A program made the position numbers and the translations under genes. The notes beneath the pieces were generated by a model. The model was not told where the DNA came from and made no database searches. It worked only from the letters and a program-made list of their open reading frames with translations. Positions 57,611-64,000 of a stretch of 64,000 bases of DNA are shown here, in pieces (the first letter of the stretch is position 1; every line of letters begins with the position of its first letter). The DNA lies in NCBI GenBank assembly GCA_017620525.1, contig JAGAUY010000045.1, forward strand, positions 1 to 64,000. The letters are read 5' to 3'. Source of the stretch: Oscillospiraceae bacterium. Lineage in GTDB: Bacteria > Bacillota > Clostridia > Oscillospirales > Oscillospiraceae.

Positions 57611-58366
57611 TTAAGAATCGTGCATCAAAGTGCATTTTGCATTGCGTACAGCTTCTTCGCTGGTTTGCTGGATGTGCCATTCATCCAGCCCCGGAAGTCC
57701 CATTGGAACGTCCTTGCGGCGAAACAGCATTCTGCTTTCAATCTCAATCTTTCCACTCATATGAAATGCCCGGGCTTCGGGAAGTTCCCTGCGAATAGCC
57801 GCAATCACAGCGGCCTTAACACCGGCACCGATGAGAACTTCGGGACCGTGGAATTCGTCTCTCAGATGCAGAAGATCCCCGATGGTATCGATACCGCCCA
57901 TACAATTTGCGGCGGCGCCGCTGGTGAGGACGGTGTCAATTCCGAGTGCACCGGCGCTGAGGTAGGTCCGCAGCGGATCACGGGATACGTCGATGCATCG
58001 GTGCAGCGTCAGAGGAGAACCGGCAGCAGCGTCGATCAAAGAGAGCATGGATTCCTGATCGAGATCTCCGCCGGCAGTCAGGCAGCCGATTACAAATCCG
58101 TCGGAGCCTGCGGCTTTCAGTACGCGGATCTGATGTGCCATCAGCCGGATTTCTTCCCGGTCATACAGAAAATCACCGGCACGGGGCCGCATCAGGCAGC
58201 GGATGGCAATGCTGCTTTCCCCACGGATCTGCAGCAGCAATTCGGTATATGGCGTCAGACCGCCCACGGCCAGTGCACTGCAAAGTTCCAGCCGGTCCGC
58301 TCCGCCGCGGATGGCGGCTCTGGCAGAGGCGAGGGAATCGACACATACTTCCAGTAATCGGCTCAT
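57611..58366 (-). CDS. cutC: CutC family protein
   Basis: A 251-residue TIM-barrel protein. The N-terminal LLEVCVDSLASARAAIRGGADRLELCSALAVGGLTP and RPRAGDFLYDREEIRLMAHQI are family signatures, and VLTSGAAANCMGGI is near 165. It was historically called copper-homeostasis protein; a copper role is doubtful in many bacteria and the reaction is not settled. It is 11 nt downstream of the HAD phosphatase in a two-gene operon. Confidence 0.9.
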   Translation of the reverse strand: MSRLLEVCVDSLASARAAIRGGADRLELCSALAVGGLTPYTELLLQIRGESSIAIRCLMRPRAGDFLYDREEIRLMAHQIRVLKAAGSDGFVIGCLTAGGDLDQESMLSLIDAAAGSPLTLHRCIDVSRDPLRTYLSAGALGIDTVLTSGAAANCMGGIDTIGDLLHLRDEFHGPEVLIGAGVKAAVIAAIRRELPEARAFHMSGKIEIESRMLFRRKDVPMGLPGLDEWHIQQTSEEAVRNAKCTLMHDS

Positions 58367-58377
58367 GGTATTCCTCC

Positions 58378-59019
58378 TTATTCCTGCAGCAGGTCAAATA
58401 GTTCTTCCGGAGTATCCGCAATCGCAGCAGCGCCGGCGTTTTTCATATCGCACCTGTTTCCGTAACCCCATGAGACGCCAATGGTCTCAATACCGTGGGT
58501 CTTGGCGCCGATAACATCGAATGCAGTATCGCCGACCATAACAGCTTCACTGACATCCGCGCACTGTCCGAGCAGATAAGCGATGACCTCGGATTTATTG
58601 CCTCTGGATTCATCCAGCGCAGCGCCGCATATCAGGTCAAAATACTGACTCAGGCCGAAGTTATCCAGTACGCGGATGGCCATGACCTCCGGCTTGGAGG
58701 TGGCAACATAGAGCCGATGCCCGGCATCTTTCAGTCTGCGCAGCAGTTCAGCAATGCCGGGGTAGGGGAAATTCTCGTGGATTCCCTTCGTGGTATAGTA
58801 GCTGCGGAATACTTCAATGCCTTCTGCGGTATCTTCCTCCCGCATGCCGAATTTCATAAAAGTATCCCGCAGGGGAGGTCCGACAAATACACGCATGGTC
58901 TCGCGGTCCGGTACCGGCAGGCCGAAATGCTCCAGAGCCAGTGCAGCGCTGTTCATGATACCTTCGCCGGAATCGGTCAGAGTGCCGTCCAGATCAAATA
59001 GAATTGCCTTTTTCGTCAT
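58378..59019 (-). CDS. HAD phosphatase (phosphoglycolate phosphatase/PpaX-like)
   Basis: A 213-residue HAD enzyme with a helical cap. Motif I FDLDGTLTDSGEG (residues 7-19), motif II VATSKP, motif III Lys in the RGNKSEVI region, and motif IV MVGDTAFDVIGAK are present. Substrates of this subgroup include phosphoglycolate and pyrophosphate-like compounds. The start is ATG 59017-59019. First gene of an operon with cutC. Confidence 0.87.
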   Translation of the reverse strand: MTKKAILFDLDGTLTDSGEGIMNSAALALEHFGLPVPDRETMRVFVGPPLRDTFMKFGMREEDTAEGIEVFRSYYTTKGIHENFPYPGIAELLRRLKDAGHRLYVATSKPEVMAIRVLDNFGLSQYFDLICGAALDESRGNKSEVIAYLLGQCADVSEAVMVGDTAFDVIGAKTHGIETIGVSWGYGNRCDMKNAGAAAIADTPEELFDLLQE

Positions 59020-59076
59020 GGTATCGTCCTTTCTTGTTTTTGTCCATGATATCACAGAAGCAATCCATCCTCAAGG

Positions 59077-59110
59077 AAAAAATGGCCGGTACCTCCGAAG
59101 AGGTACCGGG
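59077..59110 (-). terminator. Terminator of the flavodiiron gene
   Basis: CCGGTACCTC (59086-59095) pairs with GAGGTACCGG (59100-59109); on the minus strand followed by CCATTTTTTCC. Confidence 0.87.
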
Positions 59111-59121
59111 AAGGAAGAATC

Positions 59122-60912
59122 TTACTTGATGGGTTCAAAATCTGCGGCGCCATGCTTGCACAGGGGGCAGATGATATCTTCGGGCAGGGGATCGCCTTCG
59201 TAGACCCAGCCGCAGATCTTGCAGACATAGCCCTTCTTGCCCTCAGTCTGGGGCTTGGGTTTGACGTTCTTGTGGTAGTAGCTGTAGGTCATGGATTCCT
59301 GCTTGCCCATGACTCTTGCCTCGGCGACGGAGCAGATGAACATACCGTGGGTGCCCAGATCCATATAGTCCTCAACCTTCAGACTCATGAAGGAGTTGAT
59401 GTAGCGGGGCAGGAAGCGCAGGCCGTTGTCGCTGCGCAGCTCATCGATGCCGCTGAACTTATCTGCGTTGCGGCCGCTCTGGAAGCCGAATTTCTGGAAG
59501 ACGGAGAAGGGAGCGGAGGTATCCAGACAGTTGACATTCATGATACCGGTCTGCTTGATGACGTGGTGGGAATAGTTCTGCTTGTTGATGCACACTGCGA
59601 TGCGGTTGGGGGTGCTGGTCAGCTGGGAGACGGTATTGACGATAAGTCCATTGTCCTTGGTGCCGTCATTGGAGGTGACGACATACAGACCGTAGCCGAT
59701 GTTGAACAGGGCCTTCATGTCGTTCTTGTTGGCGGTATGATCCTGCTGCGCCAGATAGTCTCTGCACAGTTCTTCAGCCAGCGCATCGATCTGAGTCTTG
59801 CTCTCGTCGTTCAGGGCAGAGAGAATCTTGACCGTGGTGTCGGTAAAGGTAATATTCTTGGATTTTTCAAACATACCCTTCATGACCTTTGCGGCCAGAG
59901 GTGCCCAGGAGCCGTTCTCGATCAGACCGATGGTGCGGTTCTGATAGTTGCGCTCGGTCAGGTGATGGATAAATTCCTTCATGAAGGGGAAAATTTCAGC
60001 ATTGTAGGTGGTGGTAGCCAGGACCAGCTTGCCGTAGCGGAAAGCATCTTCCACGGCTTCCGCCATATCGCAGCGGGCCAGATCGTTGACAACAACCTTG
60101 GGGCAACCCTTTTCCTTCAGTTTCTGAGCAAGAAGCTCAACTGCCTTCCTGGTATTGCCGTAGACGGAGGTATAGGCGATGACAATGCCCTCACTCTCTA
60201 CGCGGTAGGAAGACCAGATGTCATACAGGTTGATGTAATAACCCAGGTTTTCTTTCAATACGGGACCATGAAGGGGGCAGATAGTCTGGATATCCAGGGT
60301 GGCGGCTTTCTTCAGCAGAGCCTGGACCTGGGGACCGTATTTGCCGACGATGCCGATGTAGTAGCGGCGGGCTTCACATGCCCAGTCCTCTTCCACATCC
60401 AGAGCGCCGAACTTGCCGAAACCGTCAGCGGAGAACAGAACCTTGTCATGGACATCGTAAGTTACGATGACTTCGGGCCAGTGGACCATGGGAGCAGCGA
60501 CGAATGCCAGAGTATGCTTGCCCAGGCTCAGGGTATCACCTTCACCCACAACGATGCGGCGGTCGGCAAAGTCGGTGCCGAAGAAATTCTGCATCATGAC
60601 GAATGCTTTTGCGGAGGAAACAACGATGGCGTCCTCATAGAGCTTCAGGAAATTGGCAATGTTAGCAGAGTGGTCAGGCTCCATGTGCTGAACGATCAGA
60701 TAGTCGGGTTTGCGGGTGCCGAGCGTCTTCTGAATGTTGTCCAGCCATTCGTGAGTAAAGTGCTGATCAACGGTGTCCATGATGGCGATCTTGTCGTCGA
60801 TGATGGCATAGGAATTGTAGGCCATACCGTTGGGGACCACATACTGACCTTCAAACAGGTCAACCTGATGGTCATTAACGCCGATATATTTAATGTCGTT
60901 GGTAATGCACAT
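59122..60912 (-). CDS. Multidomain flavodiiron protein (beta-lactamase-diiron / flavodoxin / flavin reductase / rubredoxin)
   Basis: A 596-residue soluble oxygen- or NO-reducing enzyme. Residues 1-250 form the metallo-beta-lactamase domain with diiron ligands H76, E78, D80, H81 (QHMEPDH), a further His near 147, Asp in FSADGFG and His in CPLHGPV. Residues about 254-395 are flavodoxin (AYTSVYGNTRKA). About 405-550 is a flavin-reductase-like domain (MKALFNIGYGLYVVTSN). The C-terminal rubredoxin has C564, C567, C582 and C585. Having both flavin reductase and rubredoxin in one chain could remove the need for separate donors. Own promoter at 60963. Confidence 0.93.
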   Translation of the reverse strand: MCITNDIKYIGVNDHQVDLFEGQYVVPNGMAYNSYAIIDDKIAIMDTVDQHFTHEWLDNIQKTLGTRKPDYLIVQHMEPDHSANIANFLKLYEDAIVVSSAKAFVMMQNFFGTDFADRRIVVGEGDTLSLGKHTLAFVAAPMVHWPEVIVTYDVHDKVLFSADGFGKFGALDVEEDWACEARRYYIGIVGKYGPQVQALLKKAATLDIQTICPLHGPVLKENLGYYINLYDIWSSYRVESEGIVIAYTSVYGNTRKAVELLAQKLKEKGCPKVVVNDLARCDMAEAVEDAFRYGKLVLATTTYNAEIFPFMKEFIHHLTERNYQNRTIGLIENGSWAPLAAKVMKGMFEKSKNITFTDTTVKILSALNDESKTQIDALAEELCRDYLAQQDHTANKNDMKALFNIGYGLYVVTSNDGTKDNGLIVNTVSQLTSTPNRIAVCINKQNYSHHVIKQTGIMNVNCLDTSAPFSVFQKFGFQSGRNADKFSGIDELRSDNGLRFLPRYINSFMSLKVEDYMDLGTHGMFICSVAEARVMGKQESMTYSYYHKNVKPKPQTEGKKGYVCKICGWVYEGDPLPEDIICPLCKHGAADFEPIK

Positions 60913-60962
60913 GTTGATATCTCCTTTTAAGTATATTGGGGTATCCGTTTATTTCCATCGTG

Positions 60963-60991
60963 ATTATAGTATACTTTACAGAATTAATCAA
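60963..60991 (-). promoter_or_regulatory. Promoter of the flavodiiron gene
   Basis: Minus strand TTGATT (60986-60991), 17-nt spacer, TATAAT (60963-60968). Confidence 0.8.
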
Positions 60992-61058
60992 GTATGTTGA
61001 AATTTAAACGGATATGGAAATTAATGAAAAAATATCTGTTTTGAAAAGAGATATTTTC

Positions 61059-61087
61059 TTGACAACTTTTTGGCAGGTGCATATAAT
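61059..61087 (+). promoter_or_regulatory. Promoter of tRNA-Ala
   Basis: TTGACA (61059-61064), 17-nt spacer, TATAAT (61082-61087): full consensus, 18 nt before the mature tRNA. Confidence 0.9.
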
Positions 61088-61105
61088 GAATCCAGATCAA
61101 TATAT

Positions 61106-61181
61106 GGGCCTGTAGCGCAGCTGGGAGCGCATTACATTCGCATTGTAGGGGTCGAGGGTTCGAATCCCTTCAGGTCCACCA
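61106..61181 (+). tRNA. tRNA-Ala (anticodon CGC)
   Basis: A 76-nt cloverleaf including encoded CCA (61179-61181). The acceptor stem GGGCCTG/CAGGTCC contains the G3-U70 wobble pair that defines alanine identity. The anticodon stem TTACA/TGTAG encloses loop TTCGCAT with anticodon CGC (61139-61141). The T-arm has GAGGG-TTCGAAT-CCCTT. The CGC anticodon reads GCG codons, fitting the GC-rich codon use. It stands alone with a consensus promoter and a terminator. Confidence 0.95.
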
Positions 61182-61186
61182 AAGAA

Positions 61187-61217
61187 GACACCACACCTAA
61201 CGGTGTGGTGTCTTCTT
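61187..61217 (+). terminator. Terminator of tRNA-Ala
   Basis: GACACCACACC (61187-61197) pairs with GGTGTGGTGTC (61202-61212), then TTCTT. Confidence 0.85.
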
Positions 61218-61225
61218 GTATAAAG

Positions 61226-61255
61226 AAAACCGCCATCCGGCGGATGGCGGTTTTG
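61226..61255 (-). terminator. Terminator of the acyltransferase-like gene
   Basis: AAAACCGCCATCCG pairs with CGGATGGCGGTTTT. The T-run is on the minus strand. Confidence 0.85.
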
Positions 61256-61261
61256 CTGTTA

Positions 61262-62149
61262 TTATCGTTTGATTGCATATTCCACAGGGACATCCGCGGG
61301 CAGTTCCAGCAGCTGCGGATGCTCCAGCAGTTCCTTCACCAGAGCGACGGTGCCGGAATAGTAATAGCCGTCTGCAATGCGTTCGTCCAGGGTGATGCCC
61401 AGGGGAATGACCTCGTGCAGATCGCTGTTGCCGTCTTTGTCGTATTCCATCTTCATGTACTTCTTGCCGACCACGATGAAGCAGGAGTTGGTACCCCAGT
61501 TCACCAGATGGTGGTATCCGCCGGGCAGACCGATGGAACCCAGATTGGACAGGAAAATGGCCGCGTGATTGGGATCGGAACCGATCAGGAACTCCGGTGC
61601 CCAGCCGTGCTTATCGAGCCACAGGACAAACTTGACGATACCTGTGATCATCCACTGAGGCAGTTTCGTAATTACGTCCATGGCATCGGTGGAAACGTCC
61701 TTTTCCTCGTAGCCCTTGGTCTGGTGGATCACCTTCATGATCTTTGCGTGATAGCTTTCCAGCGTCTCGCTGGGATCATAGCGGAAGAAAGCAAGCGCTT
61801 CTTCTGCGTGATCATCAAATCGCTTTTTTACGGTAAAGGCTACCGTTACATCCCGTCGCTGGTACATTTTGCTGCCTACGATGAAGCGGTTCATTCTGGG
61901 ACGCAGAATGAATGCTTTGCCGATGGCGGCGCTGATCAGGTGGAAAAAGGTGTATTTATCCTCCGTCCTACCTTCATTGAGCTTCTCCAGATAGGCATTC
62001 AGCGGGCGGATATCGATATCCACGCTGATGTGCGCCTCGTTGTCTGCCCGGTTGGGCATCAGCGTCGGCATGATCCGGTTCATGGCAGGGATATCCTTCA
62101 GCCAGATTCCGTCTTTTCGGTCGCCCCATTTCTTTCTCTGCTGAGCCAT
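61262..62149 (-). CDS. E2/CAT-fold acyltransferase homologue lacking the catalytic histidine
   Basis: A 295-residue protein with the chloramphenicol-acetyltransferase/2-oxoacid dehydrogenase E2 catalytic fold but no lipoyl or subunit-binding domain. FHLISAAIGKAFILRPRMNRFI and FLSNLGSIGLPGGYHHLVNWGTNSCFIVVG are recognisable. The C-terminal HxxxDG motif reads D255-E-R-I-A-D-G, so the usual catalytic His is Glu256. The Ser/Asn region is kept. It may be a non-acylating relative or use another mechanism. It is monocistronic, beside the tRNA. Confidence 0.8.
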   Translation of the reverse strand: MAQQRKKWGDRKDGIWLKDIPAMNRIMPTLMPNRADNEAHISVDIDIRPLNAYLEKLNEGRTEDKYTFFHLISAAIGKAFILRPRMNRFIVGSKMYQRRDVTVAFTVKKRFDDHAEEALAFFRYDPSETLESYHAKIMKVIHQTKGYEEKDVSTDAMDVITKLPQWMITGIVKFVLWLDKHGWAPEFLIGSDPNHAAIFLSNLGSIGLPGGYHHLVNWGTNSCFIVVGKKYMKMEYDKDGNSDLHEVIPLGITLDERIADGYYYSGTVALVKELLEHPQLLELPADVPVEYAIKR

Positions 62150-62283
62150 AAGAAACCTCCGTGATGGTTATTTTCCACAATCATAACAGATTCGCCGTTT
62201 GAATGCAATCAGTTCTTTTACCGCCCTGCTTTGACAGCATCTGAAAGCGGAACCTGATAGGATAGTGGGCGGGAGGGAAGAAT

Positions 62284-63252
62284 ATGAAGCAAATCTGGAA
62301 AGAAGTATGTTTCGCAGCCCTGATGGGACTGGTGGTCCCGGCAGTATTGCTGTCTGCCGCCGTTCATTTTACCATACCGGATCCGCCGGAAGAACTACCT
62401 CAGCTGACAACAGCGCCCGCTCAGCCACAGCAGGAACCGGTGCGGATTCGGGTCCTGACGGAAAGCAGCCTTGTGGATGAGATGGATCTGGAAGAATACC
62501 TGGTGGGGGTCATTCTTGCGGAGATGCCGGCATCATTTGAAGAAGAAGCACAGAAGGCGCAGGCGGTGGTGGCCAGAACCTTTACGCTGAGGACCGGTCA
62601 GGGAAGCAAACATCCCCAGGCGGCGGTATGCATGGATTCTGGTTGCTGTCAGGCTTATATTTCGCCGGAGAAATACCTTGCCGCCGGGGGAACAGAGGAA
62701 GGAATCGAAAAAATGCGTTCGGCAGTGGAAGCAACAGTGGGACAGGTTCTGACCTACGGCGGAGAATTGATTGAAGCAACCTATTTTTCCTGCAGTGGCG
62801 GCAGCACGGAGGATGCGGTGGCGGTGTGGGGGACGGATGTGCCGTATCTTCGTGCTGTGGACAGTCCCGGAGAGGAGGGAGCTGCGCACTATACGGACAC
62901 GTTGTCCTTTTCTGCGGAAGCCTTTGCGTCCGCTTTGGGGCTGGATCTGACGGGACCCACAAAAACCTGGTTCGGGGATGTGACGTATACAGCCGGCGGC
63001 GGTGTGGATACAGCCGTCATTGGCGGTGTCAACTTCCGTGGGACAGAACTGCGCAAAGCACTGGGACTGCGTTCGACTGCCTTCACGGTTACAGCAGGGG
63101 AAGACGCTGTCACTATTACGACCAGAGGCTACGGCCATCGGGTTGGTATGAGCCAGTATGGCGCTGATGCTATGGCATTGGCTGGCAGCAGCTATGAACA
63201 GATCCTTGCCCACTACTATCAGGGAGCGGTGCTGGAAAGCCGGAATAATTGA
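62284..63252 (+). CDS. spoIID: Stage II sporulation protein D (SpoIID) lytic transglycosylase
   Basis: A 322-residue single-pass membrane protein (helix about residues 8-28) with an external SpoIID domain. It cleaves glycan strands during forespore engulfment, working with SpoIIM/SpoIIP. The catalytic Glu is E80 in ILAEMPASFEEEAQKAQAVVART. A cysteine group CMDSGCCQAY (about 118-127) resembles the zinc site seen in clostridial SpoIID. YFSCSGGSTEDAVAVWG and GYGHRVGMSQYGADAMA complete the signature. It implies an endospore-forming lineage. GGAGGGAAG precedes ATG 62284. Confidence 0.93.
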   Translation: MKQIWKEVCFAALMGLVVPAVLLSAAVHFTIPDPPEELPQLTTAPAQPQQEPVRIRVLTESSLVDEMDLEEYLVGVILAEMPASFEEEAQKAQAVVARTFTLRTGQGSKHPQAAVCMDSGCCQAYISPEKYLAAGGTEEGIEKMRSAVEATVGQVLTYGGELIEATYFSCSGGSTEDAVAVWGTDVPYLRAVDSPGEEGAAHYTDTLSFSAEAFASALGLDLTGPTKTWFGDVTYTAGGGVDTAVIGGVNFRGTELRKALGLRSTAFTVTAGEDAVTITTRGYGHRVGMSQYGADAMALAGSSYEQILAHYYQGAVLESRNN

Positions 63253-63277
63253 CAAACCGGTAAAACTGGGATAGAAT
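63249..63277 (+). promoter_or_regulatory. Promoter of metA
   Basis: TTGACA (63249-63254), 17-nt spacer, TAGAAT (63272-63277). The -35 overlaps the spoIID stop. Confidence 0.78.
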
Positions 63278-63305
63278 GTAGAAAATATCCCAAAGGAGAT
63301 CCAAA

Positions 63306-64000
63306 ATGCCCATTCAGATCCCCAATGACTTGCCTGCTGCGGGAACACTGCAGCAAGAGAATATTTTCGTCATGACCCAGCAGCGGGCAACCACGCAGGA
63401 TATCCGTCCGCTGGAGATCGTGCTGCTCAATCTGATGCCCACAAAGATCACCACAGAAACGCAGCTGACACGTCTTCTTGGCAATACGCCGCTCCAGGTG
63501 AAGCTGGAGCTGATGCATACCACTTCCCACAGGTCCAAAAATGTCTCCCAGGAACATCTGCTGACCTTCTACAAGAGTTTCGATGAACTGAAGGACAAGA
63601 AATTCGACGGTATGGTGATCACCGGTGCACCTGTTGAGCAGATGCCCTTTGAGCAGGTGGATTACTGGGATGAGCTTTGCCGGATCATGGAGTGGAGTAA
63701 GACCCATGTTCATTCCACGTTCCATATCTGCTGGGGCGCGCAGGCCGGACTGTATTACCACTATGGTATTCAGAAGCATGATCTGCCCAGGAAGCTGTTC
63801 GGTGTCTATCCCCACAAAGCGGACTATAAACGATCCATTTTGCTGCGTGGATTTGACGATACGTTCTATGTACCCCATTCGCGTCATACCACAGTGCTGC
63901 GGGAAGACATTGAAGCGGTTCCTGGTCTGAAGATCCTGGCATCCTCGCCGGAAGCCGGTATCTATGCGGTCATGAACAAGGAAGGCCATCAGATTTTCAT
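63306..64000 (+). CDS. metA: Homoserine O-acyltransferase MetA, truncated by the window end (predicted acetyltransferase)
   Basis: The first 231 residues of a roughly 305-residue enzyme of methionine synthesis; the rest lies beyond the window. N-terminal [11 protein letters not shown] and [30 protein letters not shown] are typical. The nucleophile cysteine is in [16 protein letters not shown]. Residue 111, in TGAPVE, is Glu: published work on MetA shows Glu111 prefers acetyl-CoA, whereas Gly111 (E. coli) gives succinyl-CoA specificity. AAAGGAG precedes ATG 63306. No SAM-riboswitch-like leader is present (short leader). Confidence 0.93.
   Translation, partial: MPIQIPNDLPAAGTLQQENIFVMTQQRATTQDIRPLEIVLLNLMPTKITTETQLTRLLGNTPLQVKLELMHTTSHRSKNVSQEHLLTFYKSFDELKDKKFDGMVITGAPVEQMPFEQVDYWDELCRIMEWSKTHVHSTFHICWGAQAGLYYHYGIQKHDLPRKLFGVYPHKADYKRSILLRGFDDTFYVPHSRHTTVLREDIEAVPGLKILASSPEAGIYAVMNKEGHQIF

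Noticed and set aside
59152..60930. 592-codon plus-strand frame
   Set aside because: It is the complement of the flavodiiron gene, which has all metal and rubredoxin ligands, and it crosses that gene's promoter side.
63278..63305. SAM riboswitch before metA
   Set aside because: The leader is about 25 nt, too short for any SAM riboswitch; a plain promoter is enough.
1..64000. CRISPR arrays, rRNA operons, prophage or plasmid genes
   Set aside because: No regular repeat-spacer pattern, rRNA segments, integrase, capsid or replication genes were seen on either strand.

Overview
The window reads as chromosomal DNA of an anaerobic, endospore-lineage Clostridia, most like the Oscillospiraceae (Ruminococcaceae) group. 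This is inferred from moderate-to-high GC with CTG/GCC-rich codon use, oxygen-defence proteins typical of anaerobes (desulfoferrodoxin, multidomain flavodiiron protein), SpoIID, a FabK-type fatty-acid operon and a 2-hydroxyacyl-CoA-dehydratase-family iron-sulfur system. Most genes sit in tight operons with overlapping stops and starts, separated by strong hairpin terminators and sigma-A-like promoters with 16-18 nt spacers.

Layout. 0-0.15 kb: probable right end of an IS200/IS605 (TnpB-type) element. 0.2-6 kb: MFS pump, desulfoferrodoxin, rhodanese plus CoA-disulfide-reductase/rhodanese pair, MATE pump. 6.1-10.3 kb (minus): binding-protein ABC importer with a PHP phosphoesterase. 10.5-13.1 kb: fumarase alpha/beta and malic enzyme. 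13.3-24.1 kb: complete elongation and acetyl-CoA carboxylase operon (acpP-fabK-fabD-fabG-fabF-accB-fabZ-accC-accD-accA), followed by an AMP-forming acyl-CoA ligase, a TetR regulator and a small HAD protein.

24.3-32.3 kb is the most unusual part. Three consecutive operons encode (i) a YedF-type sulfur/selenium carrier, a DUF3343 protein, an ATP-dependent Fe-S activase and a cysteine-desulfurase-family enzyme; (ii) an ABC importer of the nitrate/taurine/sulfonate type with a cysteine-containing lipoprotein receptor; (iii) a single-subunit dehydratase-family, probably double-cubane-cluster, reductase and a second DUF3343 protein. Each operon is preceded by the same promoter architecture (TTTAAC, 18 nt, extended -10 TATACT/TAAACT, with an AT-rich AATAATC-like element upstream), so they look like one regulon: uptake of a small substrate coupled to ATP-driven low-potential reduction and S/Se handling. 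Directly downstream lie a molybdopterin-binding-domain protein with a C-terminal cysteine cluster and modABC (minus), and a divergent CRP/FNR regulator with its own dyad. This agrees with the known genomic linkage of YedF, DUF3343 and this desulfurase family to selenium and molybdenum enzymes.

36.9-45.2 kb: DUF362 ferredoxin protein, gltX, trpS, a cassette of three uncharacterised small proteins, phosphoesterase, coaX, small membrane proteins, a candidate structured small RNA (44443-44583) and pgsA. 45.3-50 kb: probable sporulation cassette (SpoIID-like/peptidoglycan-binding proteins) and asnB. 50-53.6 kb: pyk, CarD-like regulator, transglutaminase. 53.6-57.4 kb (minus): dipeptide/muropeptide salvage (PepV-like dipeptidase, dipeptide epimerase, DUF819 membrane protein). 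57.6-64 kb: CutC, phosphoglycolate-phosphatase-like HAD, flavodiiron-flavin reductase-rubredoxin fusion, tRNA-Ala(CGC), an E2-like acyltransferase homologue lacking its catalytic His, SpoIID, and a truncated MetA whose Glu111 predicts acetyl-CoA specificity.
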